DNA from: an uncultured Opitutia bacterium
GTDB taxonomy: Bacteria; Verrucomicrobiota; Verrucomicrobiia; Opitutales; UBA953
Assembly (NCBI GenBank): GCA_903910245.1
Contig: CAIVYX010000140.1
Coordinates: 1-25,252 of the forward strand
DNA: 25,252 nucleotides
Direction of reading: 5' to 3'
This document shows positions 15,988 to 22,750 of the stretch, piece after piece. Position numbers and translations under genes: made by a program. The notes below the pieces were generated by a model. That model saw only the letters and a program-made list of their open reading frames with translations. It was not told the DNA's origin and did no database searches. Numbering within the stretch: position 1 is the first letter of the stretch; each line of letters begins with the position of its first letter.

Positions 15988-16838
15988 CACCTCCGCGGCA
16001 AACCCTGCTCATCAGCGTCCTGGCGGTGGCGGGTTTCTTCGGCCTACGCGCCTTGCCGGATACCCAGTGCGCCTTCCTGCATGCGGATCACCAGCCCGTT
16101 ATCGTCGACGGGGTGGAGTTCTGCGGCGTCAACGAGCAGGCCAACTTCTATTCGCCCAAGGTCTTGCAATTCCCCGTCGAACTCAAGGTCGCCCTCTCTC
16201 CTGACGGTGCCAAGGGCGAAATCCAGCTCCTCAAGGACGACGGTCATCCGTACTACGCCCATGAGGTCGCCGTATCGCATACCCAGAAGATCCACCTCCA
16301 TCTCCGTCAGACCGGCGGAAATCGAGACTACGCCCACCTTCATCCCGTGCCGGGTAACGACGGCTTCTGGCGTTTCGATATGCCTGCAAGGCTCCGGGGT
16401 TCCGATCTTGAGGTCTATGTCGATTTCTCGGATGTCCGGACCTCCCGCGTGATGCTCGCGCAGACTGAGGTCAAGGCCTCGTCGCCTTTCGACGCCTTCG
16501 TGGTGCCGCCGCGTAATATCATCCTCTCGATGGAGGCTTCTTCGACGCAGGCCGACACCTCAGCCGCCTTGCGCATCAAGCTTTCTGGTCCCGAAGGTAA
16601 ACCGCTCAAACTAAAGCCGATCATGGGGGCGCTGGGCCACGCAGTCGTCTTCTCCGCGGATCGCCAGCTGGCCGGCTACGCGCACATGCATCCGACGCTC
16701 GAAGGCGATGAGTATGCGCCTAACCCGACGCTTTCCTTCCATTTCCGTCTCCCGCCGCCCGGCACCTATGACGTCTGGCTGAATCTCAACGACGGCCAGG
16801 AGGAACTCCTGCGCACGACGTTGGTCGTCACGCCTTAA
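15984..16838 (+). CDS. Membrane-anchored histidine-rich protein with duplicated domain
   Basis: A 284-residue protein I cannot assign to a named family. A hydrophobic segment at about 8-24 is a signal or anchor, placing the rest outside the inner membrane. Two similar halves follow: one contains H104/H106 and YAHLHP (116-121), then FWRFDMPARLRG; the other contains GHAVVFSADRQLAGYAHMHP (218-237), then SFHFRLPPPGTYDVWLNLND. The repeated AH[LM]HP and beta-rich pattern suggest a tandem immunoglobulin-like fold with metal ligands. Additional histidines and cysteines (C29, H33, H36, C47) lie near the N-terminus. Coupled by ATGA overlap to the SCO gene, it may handle copper, but that is inference. 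Its stop overlaps the end of the convergent epimerase gene by 11 bases. Confidence 0.8.
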   Translation: MTPPRQTLLISVLAVAGFFGLRALPDTQCAFLHADHQPVIVDGVEFCGVNEQANFYSPKVLQFPVELKVALSPDGAKGEIQLLKDDGHPYYAHEVAVSHTQKIHLHLRQTGGNRDYAHLHPVPGNDGFWRFDMPARLRGSDLEVYVDFSDVRTSRVMLAQTEVKASSPFDAFVVPPRNIILSMEASSTQADTSAALRIKLSGPEGKPLKLKPIMGALGHAVVFSADRQLAGYAHMHPTLEGDEYAPNPTLSFHFRLPPPGTYDVWLNLNDGQEELLRTTLVVTP

Positions 16839-17754
16839 GTTGGCGGAAGGCGTCGATCGTCTCGGCCAGCCCAACGCTAACGGATGACTGTGGTTTCCAT
16901 CCGGCAGACAAAAGACGCACGGTCGAAGCCAACGAATGACGGACATCACCGGCACGGGGCGGTAGATGTCCAATCTTGGACTTGGAGCCTGTGAGTTGGA
17001 TGATCTCTTGGGCGAGCGCGAGGATTGACTGGCTCCGGCCGTAGCCGACGTTGTATGTGCCGGACATAACCTTCGAGTCACCCGCATAGGCGAGCGCTGC
17101 GACGATGTCGGTCACGTGAATGAAGTCGCGCGTCTGACCGCCATCGCCATGGATGCTGATCGGTTCATCGCAGAGAGCTTTGGCGATAAAGATAGGAACG
17201 GCTGCTGCGTAGGCGGAACGAGGGTCTTGCCTTGGCCCAAAAACATTGAAGAAGCGCAGGCTTGTGCTGCCGAGGCCATGGTCGAGGCGGTATTGTTCGA
17301 GTAGACGTTCGCCCGCGAGCTTGGTTTCGGCGTAGGGAGATTTCGGCTCAGGCGTCATCGACTCGAGTTTAGGCACCGTCGGGTTATCGCCGTAGATGGC
17401 TGCGGAGGAAGCCAGGACGACCTTGCGGGCGCCGGTAGCGAGGGCGGCATCCAGCACTCGGCGAGTTCCCTCGGTGTTCAGCAGGGCGCACTCAGCCGGT
17501 TTGGCCAGGGACTCTGGTACCGAAATCATCGCGGCGAGGTGATAGACCTCTTCGGCCCCCGCGATAGCCTGCTTGAGGGCACCGGCATCGAGGATGGAGC
17601 CATGGAGGAAGCGGCAACGAATGCCTTCTAGATTACCAGCCTGGCCGCTGCGCAGGTCGTCAAGTACTGTGACTTCGGCCTGAGTGGCGAAGTGACGCGC
17701 AAGGTGGGAGCCAATGAAGCCCGCGCCGCCAGTGATAAGGATGCGCTTGCTCAT
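16828..17754 (-). CDS. UDP-hexose/UDP-N-acetylhexosamine 4-epimerase (WbpP/GalE-like)
   Basis: Short-chain dehydrogenase/reductase-type epimerase of 308 residues. It has the NAD-binding GGAGFIG (9-15), the SSAAIYG segment (116-122) with the catalytic serine region, and the YAETK catalytic Tyr/Lys pair (Y141, K145). GDVRHS at 269-274 is the form seen in WbpP-class enzymes, whose small serine near the sugar pocket allows N-acetylated substrates, so I favour UDP-GlcNAc/UDP-GalNAc interconversion. This fits the NahK-type kinase and nucleotidyltransferase just upstream. The start ATG 17754 overlaps the kinase stop (ATGA). Longer in-frame starts further upstream lie inside the kinase gene and lack the family start. 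An alternative is plain GalE or another NAD-dependent sugar epimerase/dehydratase. Confidence 0.88.
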   Translation of the reverse strand: MSKRILITGGAGFIGSHLARHFATQAEVTVLDDLRSGQAGNLEGIRCRFLHGSILDAGALKQAIAGAEEVYHLAAMISVPESLAKPAECALLNTEGTRRVLDAALATGARKVVLASSAAIYGDNPTVPKLESMTPEPKSPYAETKLAGERLLEQYRLDHGLGSTSLRFFNVFGPRQDPRSAYAAAVPIFIAKALCDEPISIHGDGGQTRDFIHVTDIVAALAYAGDSKVMSGTYNVGYGRSQSILALAQEIIQLTGSKSKIGHLPPRAGDVRHSLASTVRLLSAGWKPQSSVSVGLAETIDAFRQLKA

Positions 17755-18866
17755 GCGCGTGCGATCAGCGCCTGCATGGCGGGGAGCTGGTCTTCGATCG
17801 ATTCGACCAGCTTGAACTGGGTGCGGGTGCGATCGAGGTTGTGCGTCGGGCACTTGATCTTGAAGTAGATATCGCCCTCCAGCCAATCGGTCAGGAAGCG
17901 CAGACCGATCTCGAAAGTGATGAGCTTGCCGGCGAATGGCAGCAGCTCCTTCTCCTTCGGCGTGAGGAAACCGTTGGCGGATTCGAGGTAACCTTTGACC
18001 AAGGCCGCGAACATCGGGAATTGCATCTGCACCTTGGAGAGGTCGGTTTCGTCCTCGGCCGCAGGCGAAGTCGATGTGCGGACGAGGTCACCAAAGTCAT
18101 AGAGCGCCGAGCCGGGCATCACGGTGTCGAGATCGATGACGCAGACGCCGTCCTGGGTGATGTCGTCGAGGAGGACATTATTCAGCTTGGTGTCATTGTG
18201 CGTCACGCGTTCGGGCAGGGTGCCGTCACGTAGGGCATCGACGACGACGTTGACCTCGTGGGCGCGGGCCAAGGCGAAAGCAATCTCGGGCACGGAGGCC
18301 GCGGCCCGACCATGGGCATCCTGTGCCAAGGCCTGCTGGAAGCGGGCAAAGCGAGCGGGCGTGTGATGGAAATCCGGAATCGTCTCGAGCAGACGACCAC
18401 CGGGAAGGTCGGCGAGCAGTGACTGGAAGGCGCCGAATGACTTAGCGGCGGCGTAAGCTTGTTCCGGTGAACGCACGACATCATGGCCGGTGGCACCTTC
18501 GATGAAGTGGTAGCATCGCCAGCGATTGCCGGCGGCGTCGATGTGCCAGGCCTTACCGTTGAGGGTAGGGATGAGTCGAAGCGTGCGGCGTTCGGCTTCG
18601 GGCTCGCCGGCCTGCTTCAGCTTGGCGTAGGCGTGGGCACACACGCGTTCCACGTTAGCCATGAGTTCGTCCGGCCGGCGGAAGACGTTATGATTGATAC
18701 GTTGGAGCACGTAGCGACGCGGGCCGCCGGCGGGCTTGACGTCGACCTTGTAGGTATCGTTGATATGGCCGCTGCCGTAGGGGGAGGCGGACAAAATCTC
18801 ACCGGAGAGCGCAAACTCGCGCGCAATCGCGACGGCATCATGTCCAGCGGCAGTAGTCATCATCAC
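17751..18866 (-). CDS. nahK: N-acetylhexosamine 1-kinase (NahK-like)
   Basis: Anomeric kinase of the aminoglycoside-phosphotransferase fold. The best-known member, bifidobacterial NahK, phosphorylates GlcNAc or GalNAc at C1. From memory, similarity to Bifidobacterium longum NahK runs along the whole chain: YGSGHINDTY (30-39), YVLQRIN (52-58), the catalytic loop THNDTKLNN (222-230) with base D225, IDLDTVMPGSALYDFGD (244-260), EDETDLSKV (271-279), and LEGDIYFKIKCPTHNLDRTRTQ near the end. Length (371) also agrees. The frame opens at GTG 18866; ATG codons at 18863 and 18860 are alternatives. All overlap or adjoin the nucleotidyltransferase stop, so the two are translationally coupled. Such proteins are often mislabelled in databases as mucin-desulfating sulfatases or generic phosphotransferases. 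Confidence 0.92.
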   Translation of the reverse strand: MMMTTAAGHDAVAIAREFALSGEILSASPYGSGHINDTYKVDVKPAGGPRRYVLQRINHNVFRRPDELMANVERVCAHAYAKLKQAGEPEAERRTLRLIPTLNGKAWHIDAAGNRWRCYHFIEGATGHDVVRSPEQAYAAAKSFGAFQSLLADLPGGRLLETIPDFHHTPARFARFQQALAQDAHGRAAASVPEIAFALARAHEVNVVVDALRDGTLPERVTHNDTKLNNVLLDDITQDGVCVIDLDTVMPGSALYDFGDLVRTSTSPAAEDETDLSKVQMQFPMFAALVKGYLESANGFLTPKEKELLPFAGKLITFEIGLRFLTDWLEGDIYFKIKCPTHNLDRTRTQFKLVESIEDQLPAMQALIARA

Positions 18867-19768
18867 GCCCAGAGGGAAGGGGGGTAGGCGCCGCTACTAA
18901 CCTGCTGGGCGATGCTGGCCTGGACGATGGGCTTGTCTTCGCGATAGGTGACGCCGAACCAGGTTGAATCGGATCGTAGCACCTGGCAGGTCGCCAGGTT
19001 GGCGCGAATAAGACTGCCGACGGACATCGGTATGTAGGCCTCGCTTTTCATTTCGGAACCTTGGGTGGTTAAGAAGGCACGGAAGTCGGCTTCGAGTTGC
19101 GGGAAAATCGCAGGAGTGAAGCCCCACATATTCATCGAGACGGGTTCTTCGCCGGTGAGCGCCACGACCTTACCATCGTCTCCGCGGTGTTCAGCTCCAT
19201 GAGTGAGCTTGGTAATCTTCGTCAACTCCTGGATGTCGGTCAGATTACCGGCGACATTGGTCTGGCAGACGCCGCGGGCGACGGTGCCATGTTCGGAGAG
19301 AGTGTTCTTGAGCGTGAAGCCTACCATGGCGTAGGCCGTGGAAGCATTCGAGAGGGCGGCAAGGTAGTGGCCTAGCTTCGCGTAGGAATCTCGGCCATAG
19401 AAGTCATCGGCGTTGATGACCGCGAAGGGCGTGTCCACAGCATCGCGTGCGCAGAGGATGGCATGGGTAGTACCCCAAGGCTTTTCACGACCGACTGGCA
19501 CCGAGAAGCCGCTGGGCAGTTGGTCGATGGTCTGGAAGGCAAAGCCGACGTCGATTTTGCCGGCGAACTTCGCAGCGATGCGTTCGCGGAAATCCTGCTC
19601 GAAGTCAGGACGAATGATGAAGACCACCTTGCCGAAGCCAGCGCGGAGCGCGTCGAACACGGAATAGTCCAGGATGGTCTCGCCGGAGGGGCCCATCGGG
19701 TCGATCTGCTTGAGTCCGCCGTAGCGGCTACCCATGCCGGCGGCGAGAACGAGAAGGGTGGGCTTCAT
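18863..19768 (-). CDS. Sugar-1-phosphate nucleotidyltransferase
   Basis: GT-A-fold nucleotidyltransferase of 301 residues that should join a sugar 1-phosphate to an NTP. The pyrophosphorylase signature LAAGMGSRYGGLK is at 8-20 and the metal-binding VINADDFYG at 117-125. REKPWGTTHAIL (94-105) resembles substrate-loop segments of related enzymes. Similar proteins occur in Bacteroidetes, as I recall, often beside NahK-like kinases. Placed directly upstream of the kinase, the likely reaction is HexNAc-1-P + UTP to UDP-HexNAc + PPi. The base specificity cannot be seen, and dTTP, GTP or CTP are possible. It starts one base before the PIG-L stop codon region, so spacing is minimal on both sides. Confidence 0.87.
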   Translation of the reverse strand: MKPTLLVLAAGMGSRYGGLKQIDPMGPSGETILDYSVFDALRAGFGKVVFIIRPDFEQDFRERIAAKFAGKIDVGFAFQTIDQLPSGFSVPVGREKPWGTTHAILCARDAVDTPFAVINADDFYGRDSYAKLGHYLAALSNASTAYAMVGFTLKNTLSEHGTVARGVCQTNVAGNLTDIQELTKITKLTHGAEHRGDDGKVVALTGEEPVSMNMWGFTPAIFPQLEADFRAFLTTQGSEMKSEAYIPMSVGSLIRANLATCQVLRSDSTWFGVTYREDKPIVQASIAQQVSSGAYPPSLWA

Positions 19769-19769
19769 A

Positions 19770-20618
19770 TCAGAGAGATTTGCGGATGCGGGCGGTCACG
19801 TCGGCTTTAAGGCGATCGATGAAGCCGACCGTGTAGGCGACAGGGTCGAGGCAGTCGTCCTGGACGAGCGGAGTGAGGTCCATAGCCCACTGCATGGCGG
19901 ATTCTTGGTCGGTGGAATGGGCGTTGCTGAAGGTTGCGTTGGCCGTGCGGCGGCCGAGGACCGCGAGGTCGTAGCGCTTGCCTCCAGCAATCTGCGTCGC
20001 GAAGACCTCGTTGAGGGCTCGGGCGAGTTCCGGGCGTGCGGAGATGGGCATGGCTATCTTTTCGCTGTCGACGAGCCAATCGAGATCGCGCCACACTTCG
20101 CAGCCGTAGACTATCTTCGGGCGCTCGGCTTTGGGCAGCAGGCGCATGGCCTCGATGCTGCGTAGCGTGCAGCCGACATGGGTGTCGTGTTTATCGGCGA
20201 GGTTATGCAGGTAGACAACTTCGGGTCGGCTCGTTTCGAGGATGCGGCGGAGGTCGTCGCGGACGGCGGACTGCTGGGCGTCGCGGACAGCGGCGCTGCC
20301 AAAGCCCAGTTGGGCGATGAAGGAATATTGGCCGATGATGGCGGCAGCTTCCTGCTCGCGAATGCGTTCGGCGGCAATCTGATCGTCCGTCCAGTCCTTG
20401 AACTGGCCGGCCCGCGAGCTACCGCGTCCGTCGGTTATGGTCACGCCCCCGAACCAGCGATCGGCACAATCGTAGCAGGTGAGGATGCCATGGAAGGCCA
20501 TGAACTCCAGGTCATCCTGGTGGGCGCCGATGCCAAGGTGGGTGGTACGGCTGATGGCGTCCGGCCCGGTCTTACCGTCTGGGGTCACGAGGCGCGCGAG
20601 AGGGTTGAGGGAAATCAT
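19770..20618 (-). CDS. PIG-L/LmbE-family N-acetyl-sugar deacetylase
   Basis: Zinc-dependent deacetylase of 282 residues. The metal site AHQDDLE (32-38) is a variant of the family AHPDDE motif, keeping H33 and D36, and the later histidine H147 in KHDTHVG completes the usual ligand set. Characterised relatives remove the acetyl group from GlcNAc in conjugates such as GlcNAc-inositol or GlcNAc-malate, and some act on free GlcNAc or chito-oligosaccharides. Here the neighbours (hexose-type kinase and NagB) suggest a free or phosphorylated N-acetylhexosamine as substrate. The ATG overlaps the kinase TGA (ATGA). No signal peptide, so cytoplasmic. Confidence 0.88.
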   Translation of the reverse strand: MISLNPLARLVTPDGKTGPDAISRTTHLGIGAHQDDLEFMAFHGILTCYDCADRWFGGVTITDGRGSSRAGQFKDWTDDQIAAERIREQEAAAIIGQYSFIAQLGFGSAAVRDAQQSAVRDDLRRILETSRPEVVYLHNLADKHDTHVGCTLRSIEAMRLLPKAERPKIVYGCEVWRDLDWLVDSEKIAMPISARPELARALNEVFATQIAGGKRYDLAVLGRRTANATFSNAHSTDQESAMQWAMDLTPLVQDDCLDPVAYTVGFIDRLKADVTARIRKSL

Positions 20619-22000
20619 CGGCTGAAGACGGGAAGGGAGGCGGCCGCGATGGCTTGGCCGTGGCGTTTATCTTTCTCAGCGGGCACCACGAGGTCGATGC
20701 GAAGTTCGGGGAATTCATCGTGCAGGACCATCCGGGCCTGTTCGATGATGATGGTGCCGCCGTGGCCGGAGGTGACCCGTCCCATGCTGAGCAGGCAGCT
20801 CAGCTCGTAGAAGCTGGCGAAGTGGGCGATCGCGTAACCGAAGGCGATGCCGATGGCCTCGTAGACCTTCTGCGCTCGCGGATCACCAGCGAGCAGGAGC
20901 TTCTGGAGTTCCTCGAGCTGCTCGGGGAAGCGCATCGAGGCGGGTAGGTTGATACCAGCGAGCGGTAGCAGGCGGCCGACGCCTTGTTGGCTGAAATATT
21001 GCACCGCACAGCCGCGGTCGCCGGACCATTCGTCCGCAGGGCCGTCTAGCCGGTAGTCAACAGGCACGAAGGCCAGCTCACTGAGCCAGTTGGTAAGGTT
21101 TCCGGCTTTGTCGACGTAGCCGGCAGCCACGCTGGTGCCCATGGCCACGCCGAGGACGGCGTTACGTCCGAGGGACATCGAGCCAGCGAGGGCGGTGACG
21201 TCGCCGTCATTGAGGACTTCAAATGGAACGCCGTAGGACTTGGCGAGACCTAGGAAGATGTCGCGTACCTGGGAATCAAAAATGTCCGCGTCGGTGATCC
21301 CGCGGAAAAGCGATGCGACCCGAACCTTGTTATTCACGTAGACGCCAGCGGAAGAACCACCAATGGCGTCGATACGCGGAAGGTGGCTGGCGGCGAGATC
21401 CAACGAATGACGGATGCCGGCGAGGTGGTAGGCCGGGTCGGACTGGAAGTAGGGATCCCACTTCACTTCCTCGGAGAAGACGACCTTACCATCGATGAGT
21501 GCGGCGCACTTACGGTCGGAGCCGCCGAGGTCGAAGCCGATGCGGCAGCCGTCCAAATTGCGACCAAGGGGTAGATGTGCGGCGGCGGCGACCGGAAGTC
21601 CAGATGCGTCGATCGCCTTGAAGGTCAGGGGTTTTTCAAAGACCTTGCGGAAGAAATCAGCGTCGAAGGAGCGGCAGCCTGCAGAGGAGTAATCAGCCTG
21701 CAGGTGGAGGGCGAGTTGGGCGGCTTCAGGGCCGCAAAGCAGGATGTCGGAGGCTCCGCGGGACCAGAGTAGGAACTTTACGGTGCGTTCGACGTGAAGA
21801 TAAGTCGCGGTATCATCGACTCCGTAGGCGAGGACCCGGGTGTGGAATAGGGACGCGGTGCCATCTTCGCGGCGCAGCGCGATGGTGAGGTCGGAGGTCG
21901 CAGCCTTGGTCGCGCAGTGGCTCAGGTAGGCGCGGGTCCAGAGTGCCGCCGGGACAAGGCCTGGATCGATGCCGGAGCGATGGCGGGGGGCGACATCCAT
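20615..22000 (-). CDS. ROK/hexokinase-like sugar kinase with N-terminal extension
   Basis: A 461-residue ASKHA-fold protein. The phosphate-1 loop GFDLGGSDRK is at 155-164, the catalytic-type aspartate in LNDGDVTALAG (263-273), phosphate-2 VAMGTSVAAGYVD (285-297), and an adenosine-type SGHGGTIII segment near 411-419. Only one cysteine of the ROK zinc cluster remains (DRGCAVQYFS, C331). About 150 residues precede the kinase core, longer than in typical ROK kinases (about 300 residues); their fold is unknown to me. I chose ATG 22000, 8 bases after the nagB stop, rather than an upstream in-frame start inside nagB. In context it could phosphorylate glucosamine (made by PIG-L) to glucosamine-6-P for NagB. 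Substrate is inferred only. Confidence 0.85.
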   Translation of the reverse strand: MDVAPRHRSGIDPGLVPAALWTRAYLSHCATKAATSDLTIALRREDGTASLFHTRVLAYGVDDTATYLHVERTVKFLLWSRGASDILLCGPEAAQLALHLQADYSSAGCRSFDADFFRKVFEKPLTFKAIDASGLPVAAAAHLPLGRNLDGCRIGFDLGGSDRKCAALIDGKVVFSEEVKWDPYFQSDPAYHLAGIRHSLDLAASHLPRIDAIGGSSAGVYVNNKVRVASLFRGITDADIFDSQVRDIFLGLAKSYGVPFEVLNDGDVTALAGSMSLGRNAVLGVAMGTSVAAGYVDKAGNLTNWLSELAFVPVDYRLDGPADEWSGDRGCAVQYFSQQGVGRLLPLAGINLPASMRFPEQLEELQKLLLAGDPRAQKVYEAIGIAFGYAIAHFASFYELSCLLSMGRVTSGHGGTIIIEQARMVLHDEFPELRIDLVVPAEKDKRHGQAIAAASLPVFSR

Positions 22001-22008
22001 CTGCAAGG

Positions 22009-22749
22009 TCAAAGCGCCTTGGCGGCGCCCGCATCGAGGTGGAATGTGCAGCCGGTGTGCTGTTGCAGCCAAGTCGCCGGACAACTCGGGGAAGGGGCTT
22101 CTTTCATCGCACGTCGGACGATCTCGGCCTTGGCCTCGCCGAAGGCAATGAGTTCGATGCGACGTGCTTCGAGGATCGTGGCGACCCCCATTGTCAGGGC
22201 GCCGTGCGGGACTTGGGCAAGATCGCCGAAGAACACTGAGTTGTCGCGGCGGGTGACTTCATTGAGGTGCACCCAGCGGGTGCGACTGTCGGCGGTGGAG
22301 GGCGGTTCATTGAAGCCGATGTGGCCGGTGCGACCGATGCCGAGGATTTGCACGTCGATGCCACCCGCTTCGCGGATGGCGGCTTCGTAGTCGGCGCAGT
22401 TCTTCGCGCGGTCTTGCGTGAGTCCGTCCGGGATGTGGATGTTAGCCGCAGGAATATCCAGGTGGCGGAAGAGGTTTTCTTCCATGAAGAACCGGTACGA
22501 CTGCGGGTGCGTCGCGCCTAGGCCTTCGTATTCATCCAGATTGAAGGTGCTGACCGAACGGAAACTCACGCCGGCTTCACGATGAAGACGGATGAGTTCA
22601 GCATAGAGCGGGAGCGGCGTGGAGCCTGTCGCTAGTCCCAGTACCGTCGACTTGCCCGATTTCGAGCGTATCTGAATCAGGTCGGCTATCTCCCGGGCAA
22701 TCGCCTGCGCGGCGGTTTGTTTGTCGGGGTGAAGCCTGATCGCGATCAT
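22009..22749 (-). CDS. nagB: Glucosamine-6-phosphate deaminase
   Basis: Converts glucosamine-6-phosphate to fructose-6-phosphate and ammonia, feeding amino sugars into glycolysis. The 246 residues line up with E. coli NagB without gaps in the active site: phosphate loop LATGSTPLPLY (39-49), D72 in FNLDEYEGL, GIGRTGHIGFNEP (137-149) with H143 and E148, and LTMGVATI (185-192). Position 141, Asp in E. coli, is Thr here. As I recall, GIGRTGHIGFNEP also marks NagB proteins of Bacteroidetes, in which NagB is often fused to a PIG-L domain; here the PIG-L partner is a separate gene two positions on. The ATG follows the valS stop by one base, so it is the first amino-sugar gene of the transcript. Confidence 0.94.
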   Translation of the reverse strand: MIAIRLHPDKQTAAQAIAREIADLIQIRSKSGKSTVLGLATGSTPLPLYAELIRLHREAGVSFRSVSTFNLDEYEGLGATHPQSYRFFMEENLFRHLDIPAANIHIPDGLTQDRAKNCADYEAAIREAGGIDVQILGIGRTGHIGFNEPPSTADSRTRWVHLNEVTRRDNSVFFGDLAQVPHGALTMGVATILEARRIELIAFGEAKAEIVRRAMKEAPSPSCPATWLQQHTGCTFHLDAGAAKAL

Positions 22750-22750
22750 C

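Noticed and set aside
17755..17886. Upstream extension of the epimerase by 44 residues
   Set aside because: It lies inside the kinase gene; the Rossmann start MSKRILITGG at 17754 with ATGA overlap is the natural start.
22001..22084. Upstream extension of the ROK-like kinase into nagB
   Set aside because: The added 28 residues overlap the nagB end and look like out-of-frame nagB sequence; ATG 22000 lies just after the nagB stop.
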